64,000 nucleotides of DNA from assembly GCA_025267735.1 (NCBI GenBank), contig CM046294.1, forward strand, positions 34,565,222 through 34,629,221, in the 5' to 3' direction. Every line of letters starts with the position of its first letter. Position 1 is the first letter of the stretch. Below the pieces are notes generated by a model that worked only from the letters and a program-made list of their open reading frames with translations, ran no database searches and was not told the origin of the DNA. The translations under genes and the position numbers were made by a program. Below are positions 11,232 to 22,830 of the stretch, in pieces. The stretch comes from Mactra quadrangularis (taxonomy: Eukaryota > Mollusca > Bivalvia > Venerida > Mactridae).

Positions 11232-12117
11232 AAATTGTACGGTCAATTGACAACAGCAAGAGAATAAATGCAAACTTAACTAATACAATCGATAATAAGT
11301 AAGTTTAATACTTAAAAAAATATTTTTTATAAATCAATGCATATCTTGTATTTAATCGTCTTTATTTAAATTAAGTTAAATACCTTATAATAATGATAAT
11401 ATAAAGCATGAATATTCTCGACCCAAGACGTATTAATTTTATAACTGACATGGTTAGGGGTAATTCAGCATCCTTATTTTATTTTTTTCTGGTAAAATAA
11501 TTAATAGGGTTACATGGGTTGGGTTCACGTACAAAAAGTCGTACATATACGTATTGGACCTTATTTTAAAAATCACCTGCTTAATATGACTATGAATTCA
11601 GTGTGAATTGTATATAAATGTGTAAATAGTTTTAATATCTAAGACTGTATCAATGATTGACATTGTAATAGTGTTCTATGTATTCAACTGAGGAGTAGTT
11701 CCTCAATCCTTCACGGACAAAATTAGGGAAATATCAAGATTGAAACTGGAAGAATCAACGCATGCCTAGAGTATATCAGTCAATGAAAAATCATCAAGAG
11801 CCCAACAAACCACGTGTTTATGTGATTCGTCACATTTGGCACTACTCTATGTGAACTACATGTATGTGAATATGTAGTGTGAAGTCTTATTTCTTATTTA
11901 AGTATTATTACTTGTGATTCTCAGCTCCTTAGAAATTCTTTGATCGTAATGAAGACAGATAAACATTGATAGAATAGAAATCACTATGCGACCCAACAGT
12001 GAAAGTATCAAATCTGGGTGGAGATTCTTATTTAACTCCGCCCACACAAATACAAGAGAAACTATTTCCCCTTCTCTTAATGGGTAAAGTTTAAAGTTTG
12101 TCTCTTACTGATTTGAG
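11232..12117. other. Intergenic region upstream of the sigma-1 receptor gene
   Basis: AT-rich sequence with no exon recognised. A CTCCGCCCAC GC-box-like motif lies at about 12036, some 80 bp before the start codon. No TATA box can be assigned with confidence, and no transcription start can be fixed. Confidence 0.4.
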
Positions 12118-15100
12118 ATGGCAATAATAGCTATATTACGATGTCTTTTCCAGACAACTATTGTTATATTTTGTTTGTATTTGTTGGTACGATCATGGCT
12201 AGCTAGTAAGACTTACATATTTAGTGATAAAGAAGTCGAGGCTATGGCATTAAAGTATGTAGGTAAGTAGTAGGGCAGGTTGGGTTTAAAGACTGTTATT
12301 CGTAACGTTATGATATCGAAACCGAAAGTAGAACAGTTGATCAAGTTAAGCAGAATTTCATATTGAAGGTTCAAATAAAGTCTTTGTTTTGATAAGTACG
12401 GTAATTGTAAAATAAAACATGCTCTAACTCTTTCATACTTCCACCAAGAGCAAGGTTTTATACATCAAAACTTTAATAAACATATAAAGTGATGCTGTTA
12501 GTGTTAATTAATTCACATGAAAACTTAAAACGAAAGATGTATTTGCAAAATTGATGCTGTATATATAAAAAGACTAAAAGACATTAATATTTTTATAAAC
12601 TAACTTCAATAGTTATAACCTCAATAAATGTTAAAACAAAACTAAGGCAATTGAAAAACATTTTGATAGGTACTAGTGTAAAGGGTTTTTATAACCCTGT
12701 TTGTACTTTCACTTAAGTTTTTCATTGGCCTTAGTTTTATTTTAACATTTATTGAGGCTATAAATATTGCAGTACCTTCATTGACTCGTATTTTGTGTTA
12801 ACTCAAGGTAGATTTTGAGTCCCCTCAATATTAAAATAACTTGAAAATTACATGATTAAAAAAATTAATTTTTGAAAATTTTGCACCTTTCTCCGTCATG
12901 TATCATTATCCGATAAATAGCCTTTTGTTTGACGTGTCAATAATGGCCATCATACTAATAACTTTTCAAATTAAATCAAACTGTGAATATGAAGTAGCCA
13001 AGATTTTGTTTGATTTATTATTGACAAATAGGTACGAGGAGCAAACATTCGAAAAAGCAAGATCAATCAAATGAATATAATTTGTTTTTAATCCACTAAA
13101 ATAACAAATTCTACACGAAACAATTGTAAATTACATACACATATATAAATATAGTAATATTAAGGACTACAATAGCAGAAACGAATAGTTCAAACGAAAA
13201 TGAGTTTATTTAAGTACATGTATTCTATTTAAACAAAGAAAGGTAAAAATTGAGGACATTGCTAACACGTTTCCGAAAATCAACATGATCAATCAAATGG
13301 ATAATTTAATTTATTTTATGTGAAATACACTTATCAAGAGCACATAAATTATACATGGTTATCAGTGAAACTCAAATCAAGAGTAAATAACATCATACAT
13401 GTATATAGAAACAATGCGAGATGACACTATATAAGTAATAATCACGATGTGGAAAAATTACACAGAAAACAAAATGATGGATCTACAATACGTTCACTAG
13501 AAATCGCGTTCGCTCGAGCTTTTTTGCAGGTCCCGCCCAATTTCGAGCGACTGCAAATAGACTGTAGTTTATTGGTGCATGTATGAACTTACTAAGTAAC
13601 ATTTGTATTTGTGTTATTGGTATTTACTGGCATGTTTAATAATGGCAGTTGGTAAAATAATGACAGTAAATGTGTGGGTTTTTTTTAATAATAATGAATA
13701 ATATGATCGTTTTAATGTTTTAAAAGTTGAACACTATCCATATTCTAAAACTCCCACAACTTTAGCCTTGCCACATAGGGTTATCTAGACTAGAGTTACA
13801 GCACTACTGTAAACCTTTCATAATTTGGTTTATGGGTTTTGGGGTTTGAACCTTTCTTATTAAAACCTTTGTTTTTTTGAAAGCTTGTTACAAGGCCTGT
13901 GCCTACCTAAATCTACCTATTAAAGGTAATGTATTATATGTCATAAACATGACAAATGATTTTTATTTCAGGAAAAGATGTAGAGACTTCATATGAACAA
14001 TTAAATCAAGATTTTTACTCTGAGTATCGAGGACATATCTTACCTGTGGAAGATCAACAATGGATCTTTATGAATGCTGGTGGTTGGATGGGTAGCATGA
14101 AAATATTACATGCTTCTTTAACTGAATATGTTTTATTTTTTGGTACTGGTGTTCACACTTCAGGGAATTCTGGTAATTTATAAACATTTTGTTTCATAAG
14201 CTCAAAAATACTGAATTAAGTTGAATAACTATGTAATGTACTTGTACTTGTATGAAGAGCATTTTCAATCTAATACCTTTGTTCAAAAGCTTTATATTAT
14301 TTTATATTAATGATTTAGTTACTTGAAGAAGACACTGAAAGATGGGCCTGTGTTGGAAGTCAGCCACCAATCATAGTATTTTGTTTGAAAGTTTGTTGTT
14401 GCTCTAAAAGGATGGTAGTTTAGTACTGGTGCTATCCAGTAATGATGGTAGTTTAGTACTGGTGCTATCCAGTAATGATGGTTTGGTGAAATGTCATCCT
14501 CAGGGTCTGTTTGGTCTCTGTCTGTTGGAAAAGTCAAATAAGATAAATCATGCAAATTAAAGATTATTATATTGACAATTGAGTTATGATTGTTTAATTT
14601 AATGTGCTATTTGTGGAAGATTAAATGGTGAAATATTCCAATGTTTTACTGTATTCCTTTACCATATAAATTGTACAGTAAAGTATGAAGTGAGTATTCC
14701 TAGATAATAATCTATATATTTTCAGGTCGATATTTTGCTAACATATCAGATACTATATTAACTGGTACATTTAGACAATGGAAAGAAGGAGATATTAATT
14801 CTACTCTGTTTAAACCTGGTTAGTTGTTAAATGGATGGAACAGTTTAAAACTAGTGTAAAGAAACATACATTAGACATGTAATGTAGACTAGTTTTGCTC
14901 TGATCTATCTATACATTTTCTACATAAAATAATAGTTAAATTGTAGTTGTTACTCTAAATCCCATGCTCAAAATATTTTTGTAAATGACCTACTTGATTC
15001 AATTTTAGCCGAGGATTTAGAGATGCTAATTAATATTCTCTTGACTAATGAAGCTTGGCAAAGATAAGAAGTACACGTAGTCATTTTATGTGCTGTTTGA

Positions 15101-16585
15101 TGTCATTCAATTATTAGTCTAGAAAGAGAACTTTGAGAAAACAATTGTTTCTTAACTTTATTAGTTATTGAAGAACTCTTGACTATAGACCCTGTATAGA
15201 CTGGTTCCCATGATTAAAATAATATCAGAAACAAAAAATGTCTATATAAAAGACAAACAGCATTGAATTAGGAAACAATCATGATATGTCAATGTGAATC
15301 AATGGAGTATCTGCATCATGTACAATTAATTATTGCATTTCACGGAAAGTTTGTTTAAGTAAGCAATTCAGAAGATTATATACTATAGCTCATTTGGGAT
15401 AACATGATACATTGTTTACTTATAATTTTGTTTAGATTTGTCTCAAGTAATCCTAAATGACCTATAGTAACCACATTGCATTTCCATTTTTCCTTTGATA
15501 TGCCCCAAAATAAATGGCTCAGAATCGTTGTCATATATCTTTCGCCATTTGATTGAGTATAGTCTGTGTTGACAGCAATATTATTAACATAGAATTTTAG
15601 TTAATATTATTACAATTTCAAACATGTCCAAATTACTAGAAATTTTACAAAAACTGTTATCTTTATCAAAGAGAGATAATTTGTATGTTCATGTATACTG
15701 ATTGATGAAGAAATTGTTTCAATCTGATGTCGCATACTAAGGGGAAACTACTCTCAACTAAGTCATTCAACAACACCGTTAGTTTCACATAAAGGCCAGT
15801 CATAAAATTCTTGTGGTGTGTGAAAATATATTTGCTATAACCTGACACACGTTCATTAAATTTATCAATTAAATATCCAATGCTCGAATAAATAACCTTG
15901 GTATTCATTTCTTTATTTGTAACACTTACAAAAACACTACCGATTGTTTTTAAGTTTCATAATCTGACAAACACGGAGAAACGCTCTTTTCAATTCTTGA
16001 GGCCTATTTTGCTATTTTTAACCGATATTAGGGGGTTTTCTCCTACGTTGCCATAAAAAAATTTTGCATTTGTCAAATAGAATGAGATTTTATAAATAGA
16101 CATTGGGTATTCCGAAAGCCAGCTTAGACAGCTATGCTGAAAAAGCCTGAGGCACCATACATGTAAATATCTAAATATAAAATAAGGCTTAATAGATTTT
16201 AACAGATCCAATATAGATTTCACTCATGCTTATATTGTCAATATTTCTGAAGGAAGAATCAAGAAAAAAATCCAGTGTCTGGCTGCCCTTAACACAAGAT
16301 TCTTTAAGACCTTATAAAATCCCATAGTGTGACTGTAGTGTATATTTTACAGGTGATACAGTATATCATTATTGGGGTGAAGCCTCAGCTGTAGAATGGA
16401 CTGCTGGTACTTGGATGGTAGAGTATGGTAGAGGTTTTATACCTTCAACATTAGGATTTGCTTTAGCAGATACATTATTTTCTACACAAGATTTTGTTAC
16501 TTTGTTTTATATACTTAGAGTTTATATGAAAGCCTTGATGTTAGAAACTGAAACTTTTATACTTGAATTAAATTCTGATGCTTAA
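12118..16585 (+). CDS. SIGMAR1: Sigma-1 receptor (sigma non-opioid intracellular receptor 1)
   Basis: Four exons, 12118-12262, 13972-14172, 14726-14818 and 16353-16585, join in phase 1 at each junction into 223 codons plus stop. Donors are GTAAGT, GTAATT and GTTAGT; acceptors end in TTTCAG, TTTCAG and TTACAG. Exon 1 was found by eye: it encodes a short N-terminus with one hydrophobic helix (about residues 9-30), the ER membrane anchor. The rest matches the ERG2/sigma-1 family: [44 protein letters not shown], and [33 protein letters not shown]. The ligand-binding acidic residues of the human protein (D126, E172) correspond to D124 and E170 here. In vertebrates it is an ER/mitochondria-contact chaperone that modulates IP3 receptors and ion channels. 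The total length equals that of the human protein. Intron 1 carries a fold-back MITE and intron 2 a 33-bp tandem duplication. Confidence 0.95.
12614..12762. mobile_element. Short fold-back MITE in SIGMAR1 intron 1
   Basis: Inverted arms of about 42 bp (CCTCAATAAATGTTAAAA at the left, its complement at about 12740-12757) flank a loop of about 57 bp. The outer ends read TATA on both sides, compatible with a TA-targeting element. It is non-coding. Confidence 0.75.
14411..14476 (+). repeat. 33-bp tandem duplication in SIGMAR1 intron 2
   Basis: Two identical copies of a 33-bp unit starting GATGGTAGTTTAGTACTGG, followed by the first five bases of a third. Confidence 0.9.
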
Positions 16586-17038
16586 TGTTTTATCAATTGC
16601 TCAAACTTTTCAACAAATGTGGTGATCTGTTATGATTGATATTTTATATACAGGCCTCCTAGGGAAACTTTTTAAAGCCTTTGTCTTCTTAAAAAAAATC
16701 TTTAATGAAACATTTTTTCTAGAAACCTTTAAAAATAGCATAAAAACTATTTTTAGTCCTTTACTAGTGTTTACACCGGAGGATACTATAAGTTTGCTCT
16801 CAGTCCGTCTGTCTGTCTGTTAAAATCTGGATCCTGCAATTTCAAAAAAAGATTCAAGCTATTTTGTTGAAACTTAGTGTGTGAATACATTGCAATGAGT
16901 AGATTATACACATCATTGTTTTTTTCTTTTTCTGACCAACATTCTGGTTGCTATGGATAGGGAAATAATCAAAATTTGATCAAAAAGCTTGTATCCTGGT
17001 TTAATCTGTGAAGTCAATCTTTTTATTTCATTTTTTTG

Positions 17039-18042
17039 TGTCGCCTGACATAGAAGACATATAAGTGTCACTCAAGATGTCCGCAATGGTGGTGGTGGTG
17101 GCTGAGGCGTGGCATAGGTGTCCCATTTCTTGTCCCAAACATAACTCTGAAACTACTGGAGGTATCAACTTGAAACTTAGTAGGTAGATAGATCTCTTCA
17201 AGTAGAAGTGCAGTGCATAAGAACGGTAACTCTGCATTGCCTGATTTTGAAGTTATTTCCCTTTTTTATTTTTACACTTTAACCTTTGTCCAGGACATAA
17301 CTCTGAAACTACAAGAGGTATTGATGTGAAACTTTATATGTAGATAGATATCATCAAGTAGTAGTGCAGTGCATAAGAACTGTAACTCTGCCTTGCCTAT
17401 TTTTGGAGTTATTGTAATTTTTAGCCGGATTTTTCAACGAAATAATCTGGCTAATAGTTTGCAAAATAGTTTGCAGGCGGATGGGTGGGCGGTCGTTTGT
17501 CTGGTGTCGTTAAAGTTAAATTGTGGTACAATTGCATTTAAGATTTTAATTAAGCATATATCTCGCCCATTTATTGTCAGATCTTCATGAAACTTCATAC
17601 AATGATAAAATACCATGTGATGAACAAAATTTGAAAGTAACCACAACTCTACCTGGCTTTATTATGGACTATAATGCCTTTGTAATATTTGCGTTAAAGT
17701 TTTTAAATCTGGCTTTAATGTGGTTTCCGCATTACATTTCTTGTCATGCCTTTTGCTAGTTCAGGACTTAACTCTAAAGTACTGGAGATATCAACTTGAA
17801 ACTTCTTAGCTGAGTAGATCTCAGTTTGGATAAATCCAGTGCTCAAGAACCATAACTGTCCTTCGCATAATTTTGGAATTATTGTCCTTAGTAATTCCTA
17901 ATTCTTGTCTGCTGCATAACTCTAAAGGTATTGTCTTATTTTGCTTGTCTGAGGTATAACCCCATTCTCTTTAGATTCCTCATTCTTCAGATAAAAAGGT
18001 AAATACAAAAAATGTAATTGGTATGCTATTGTCAGGTGACAC
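17039..18042. mobile_element. Terminal-inverted-repeat element with internal tandem units
   Basis: Ends TGTCGCCTGACA (17039) and TGTCAGGTGACA (18031-18042) are inverted repeats with one mismatch. Inside, a unit containing 'ATAACTCTGAAACTAC', 'GATATCAACTTGAAAC' and 'GTGCAGTGCATAAGAAC' variants recurs at about 17140, 17290 and 17765. A GGTGGTGGTGG run sits near the left end. No coding capacity; no target duplication could be defined. Confidence 0.6.
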
Positions 18043-18509
18043 ATCTAACTTGCAGCCCTTTGGTCAAGGCTAAGGCCAAGGGCCAAATATCAAGGTTGTT
18101 TGGACCTAACTCAAGGGTATACTGCCCTGCCCAACAAATCTCTTGTTTTTTTTTGGTCTGAGGTCAAGGTCATGCTGCTGTTCTTAAATTAGACATAGAT
18201 TACCTGTAGGGGACTTAAGTTATGTCTGCAATACTTACTGACCTTGTTTGCATTGAAACCTTTATTTATTTTTTTCAAATCAAGGTTGTATATCTGAAAC
18301 AGTAGTGTGTCATTGTAAGTGAAATATGTCAACAGTTTGTCCATTACCAAGTTTATCTTTGATAATATCTGAAACTACATTGTTAGAATCAATCTTGAAA
18401 ATACATGCAGTAGTTAATGTGACTTCTTTATTAAAGCATAAACATGTATTATGAAGACCGTGACTATTTGAGATTTATCATTTGATCGAAATACAAAATT
18501 GCTGAAATT

Positions 18510-19084
18510 TAGGAATTACATGATGATCGATTATAATTGTTTCAGTAAAAGTGGGAGACAATCGATTATGAAGTTTAATAAACGATTATGGCTACTGTCG
18601 AAATTCATTTTATTGACAATAAGATATTCTAGTTTTAATTAATTAATATTTCCAAAGAAAAAACATTTCATGGGGATAAAACCTTTCCTAATTAAACCAA
18701 TATTTTACTACTACTTTGTTATTGTAAATCATTGAGATCTGCATTTATTTTGTTTTGTCGGCGACATGGAATTCGCAACTTTTGGACAATATATAGCTCC
18801 ATTTCTATACTACATTGATATGAAAATTGTCCGAAAATCGATTTTATTATTTAACGTTAACAACCACCAAACCACTAATTATAGGTTGATTATGTATGAT
18901 TTAATACTCTATTGAATGAAACAAAGTCACTTAAACCATTGCAACTTAATGTCATATATTTTCGGAAATCCTGAATGAAAATCCCGAGTAAATAATTAGA
19001 TTATATAATTGATGATTTATCGAAAAGGGTCACCCGATTTTTTCTGATGATCGATTATAAATTTTTTCCGATTATGAAACCCTA
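18510..19084. mobile_element. hAT-type MITE with 8-bp target duplication
   Basis: The element is bounded by identical 8-bp direct repeats CTGAAATT (18502-18509 and 19085-19092). Its ends begin TAGG and finish CCTA. CGATTAT recurs several times close to both ends (about 18527, 18564, 18585, 19053, 19071), as subterminal repeats often do in hAT elements. No transposase remains. Confidence 0.75.
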
Positions 19085-19646
19085 CTGAAATTGCTCTTTA
19101 TTATTGTAAAAATAACGCTCAACGACTTTTTTGTTTAGAAAAAGAACCTTTATTTAAAGCCTGCTAGGAGGCCTGCATATATGTAGAAAATTCTGCAGGA
19201 ACTTTTATTTGTGATAAGAGAACAATGAAACAATGAATGAAGGAAGATAGAAGCAGGATAATTCATTTTGATAGTAACTTTGTGGAGGTAGATTGGTTGA
19301 AAATATCAGTAGAAACCCATATCAGTAATTTATCATTCCAATTTATTAAGTTGTGATAATTTATTGTCACTGACCATTATTATCAAACAGTCAATATGTT
19401 TAGTAAAGTGCCAGGCAGCCTTAGGACATTGAAGTTGCTTGTCTGTTGACCACAATATAAAGTTTGGTAAAAAGAGACAAGTGTTAATGAGATAAAGTCG
19501 TAGAAAATTCATTGTTGGATTCTCAACTTTGACCAAAAAAATAGACACTTATAATGTTTTTTAACCAACAGTCACTTGTAATGAGAGATACCCTGGAGTT
19601 GTATTTTTATGTTTTATAAGAGATTATTGTTGAACTATGTTAAACT

Positions 19647-19800
19647 GTCAGTGGCGCATACATTATCGTGATGATTTAAATAGTCTGTACAGTACTTCTG
19701 TACTCGTGATAATAAAAATCTATACCACTATTTACATACAGGAATTACCCAACAAATCTGTAGTATTTAAATCAACAGGTTTAATGGATGGACCATTGAC
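19647..19800. mobile_element. Small MITE, copy 1 (GTCAGTGGCGCATACATTA family)
   Basis: The left end GTCAGTGGCGCATACATTA and the right end ending CCATTGAC are imperfect inverted repeats. A second copy with the same left end lies at 21414-21541. Similar sequence (AAATAAAATTGA) follows both copies, so the true unit may be slightly longer. Confidence 0.6.
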
Positions 19801-20064
19801 AGTTAAATAAAATTGAACAATATTTACAAGTCTTAATTGTATGCTAGCATTGTTTTCTAGACTTGAAATAAGTATAAATCAATTTTGTAAACATGGCATG
19901 TTATTGTATGTTAATTTTGGACTCATCCAGTTATGGGGAAAACTCATAAAACCGCTATATTGTGGTACAGTTTCAAAGTATTAATTATTATGAAAACAAA
20001 ATTAGCTGCTCAGTATGTGTTGCTCAGTAGATGATAGTGTTATTACTTAATTTTTTTTGTATAT

Positions 20065-21078
20065 ATACGTGGGGTGATTGAAAAGTTCGAGGAATTTATT
20101 TATTAATGCTACTCGGGATTTAATAGGAAAAAACAAAATACATCATTCTTTATGTGTACCAAAGACTGATATATAAAGCCCAAATATTTTCTTGATACAT
20201 CGGAAAATAAAGTTTTCATGAAACATTTTACAACACTAGTATACCGTACTTGAAGCACGCCAACGTCATCATTGGGTTACTTAAACGTCAAAGTCAAGTT
20301 TCCTATTTACTTTCTGCACATAATCACCAACTATTTCCATACACTTTCTATGGCTATGTACCCACAGACAACATGTAACCTTGAAGTATTCCTCACTGAA
20401 TGAATAAATAATTCTCTTGTGCAATACAGCACACTGTAAGCCATCAATCCTTATCTAGAAGCTTTTCCACTCACGCTGCCTTTCCAACAGTGATTGTCAG
20501 TGTCAGTTGACCTGGTCTTTCTTCATCTAATACCCATGTTCTACCTTCCCTGAATCTCTGGTGCCATTTGTGGACAAATGTTTTTCCACATGTCGGCAAT
20601 GTATTAGCAGTTTTAATTTGTTTTAGTGTATCTGCAGGTGACAAATTGAGTCAAACTTAACAGTTTATGACTGTGCCCAACTCATAATCATCTGTTGACG
20701 TCATTTGTTGTTTCCAAGCCATGACTCTAAAATCTCTGCTATGCAATAACCATTCAAAGCATTTTCAAGAAACTTTCAGGAAATGATGTTGAGACCTCTC
20801 GCTAGTGTAATTAATGTTGGCACAAAATTCGTATAAAAATTTAATGTGTAATACCATGTCTAATGTTTCAAAATAGGTAAAAAGATAGCGTGCTTTAAGT
20901 GACCTAACAGTTGCTATGGATACCATTTATCATTTCTACATATTGATAATTTTTTCACCAGTATGATTGTGAAAACATAAACGAATTATTTTACCCTTAT
21001 TTGAGTTTTAATGTGATTTGACAAAAGGGTAAATATTTTAGAAGGGAATTCCGCGAATTTATCAATCACCCCTCGTAT
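20065..21078 (-). mobile_element. Degenerate mariner element
   Basis: Inverted termini TACGTGGGGTGATTGA (left) and TACGAGGGGTGATTGA (right, complement) continue as AAAGTTCGAGGAATT / TAAATTCGCGGAATT, about 28 bp in all, and abut TA at each end. The element carries a broken mariner transposase on the minus strand and is about 1 kb long. Confidence 0.85.
20281..20722 (-). pseudogene. Mariner transposase remnant
   Basis: Reading the minus strand from ATG at 20722, MAWKQQMTSTDDYELG is followed by two stops, then SPADTLKQIKTANTLP, KTFVHKWHQRFREGRTWV and LDEERPGQLT. This is the typical N-terminal helix-turn-helix region of mariner transposases. More stops follow. The sequence then jumps to a C-terminal-like VHSHRKCMEIVGDYVQK near 20305-20360. 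The central DDD nuclease is deleted, so the copy is inactive. Confidence 0.82.
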
Positions 21079-21413
21079 AACAGAAGATTTTTGAATATAT
21101 TCATTCATCCCCATTTTTGACAATTAGACTCTTGTTTTGGTAGATTGAAGGGTCAAGTTAGAAAATTCACTTATTATTGAGGGGAAGCTTTTGAGAGGGG
21201 GTATTTGTGATGAGAATCTAACACTTATTTTCCTGTGACCTTAATTAAGGTGTTACCATACAAGAACAGCATAATGTATATTCTTGATCAATGTTGATCT
21301 ATTTAGTGTTTTCCAGTGATTTAAAATGTGTGATATTATATTCATTTGTAACAAATATATTTAAATTCTTACACGCTCTTATATGTATATATTAGTTTTA
21401 TTATTGTTTAATC

Positions 21414-21541
21414 GTCAGTGGCGCATACATTAACCCTACTTATGAACATACTTGGATATATATAATTATCCATGGCAAGTGCAGAAGTATAAATGTGTTG
21501 TCAGTATTTAAATCAACTTGGTTAATGTATAGGCCTCTGAC
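21414..21541. mobile_element. Small MITE, copy 2 (GTCAGTGGCGCATACATTA family)
   Basis: Left end GTCAGTGGCGCATACATTAACC faces the right end GGTTAATGTATAGGCCTCTGAC, an inverted repeat of about 22 bp with a few mismatches. It is related to 19647-19800. Confidence 0.68.
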
Positions 21542-22004
21542 TTGAATAAAATTGATTAGTATCTATCTTGCTCTTGTTTGAAGCAGACTGGTTCTGTTAC
21601 ATTTGTACATTATCCACCTAATAGTCAGTTATCATATCTTTGTGTGTTTAATACCATGTTGATCAATGTTTCACTTCTATCACTTATATAACCTTTGTCT
21701 ACAACCAGTACTTGCCTATCCTTCTACAAAGCTGACTAATTCTCTATATACTTTACATGTATAATTAAAGATAATCAACATTATCTCCAAATTTTGATGA
21801 AAGGGTAAAACAAGCTCAGTCAGGTGAAACCTGAAACCTTTTTTGAGACACTAGGTTTCAAAATTCTACACTAACACATATCTTACTGTGCCTTAGATGT
21901 GACATTAGTCTCCAGTTATATATCCCACAATAAATTCAATGTGAACTATAAATAGTACAAGAGCATGGTAAATTTGTGTAGCAGTTTTATAATAATATGG
22001 CACT

Positions 22005-22075
22005 TGTGCTCTTGTGGTAGAATGTCTGCTTACAAGAATCTCAGTTCCGACCATGTATTTTATTGGGTTACATTT
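22005..22075 (+). other. Possible tRNA-derived SINE head
   Basis: TGTGGTAGAATGTCTGC resembles an A box and CAGTTCCGACC, about 35 bp later, resembles a B box. No clover-leaf closes, so this is at best a tRNA-derived SINE fragment and not a tRNA gene. Confidence 0.3.
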
Positions 22076-22149
22076 GGACTAAATGTTGGGATACAAAAAC
22101 AACAAAAATATATCATTTTATGACTTAATATAATTCAACCAAGTTCTAC

Positions 22150-22830
22150 CCATTAAGAAATAAAAAAAAACAAGAGGACCATTATGATCCAGTACAGCTC
22201 ACCTGAACACTCTAAACTAAATTATATAAAGTATATACCGGGTAGATATCAATATTTGTTATAAATGAAGTACTAGCCTCATTGCTACTAAAGTATGTAT
22301 CAGTTTATAGTACACCAACAATGATAGCCAGCACTCTATCTTAGGTTACCAAATGTGTTACTGTATATCGATGGACATATGATCATTTTGATTTTAAATG
22401 TTAAGTTCTGTATTAAAAACTGTTTTATCTACAATTTAATTAGATAACCTATCACTAAATACAGCAAAGTCCTATTATTAGGGCCATAAAAATCAATGGT
22501 CTTAATAGCGATTAGGTCTTAATTTAGGTAATCTTTCTAAAATGCATTTGGGACTTCAAACATTTCACAAATCACTTGACCTTGTAAACACCAAGGTTGT
22601 CTTTATATTTGAACTTTACTTCATGATAAAATAAATTATGGTGTTGACCATAGGCTAAGGTCATAGTCAGAAATTTCTTGCATAGTCACATATATTTTCA
22701 ACAAATATAATCATGCCATTCAGTGAGGTTTGCCTTATTTTACATAAAGCTTCATGTTATATCAAGAACAGACATAAGAAGGATCACAATGTGCTCGCTA
22801 TAAGAACTGAGATCTCAGGTGAGACCAAAA
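22150..22830 (+). repeat. ACAAGAG-hairpin interspersed element
   Basis: Begins ACAAGAGGACCATTATGATCC (short palindrome) followed by AGTACAGCTCACCTG, and ends near GAGATCTCAGGTGAGACCAAAAATG. Head and tail match the architecture of the elements at 41970, 53435, 58640 and 60050. No coding capacity. Confidence 0.5.

Noticed and set aside
22005..22075. Possible tRNA gene
   Set aside because: Only box-like motifs are present; acceptor and anticodon stems do not close. Kept only as a low-confidence SINE-head note.
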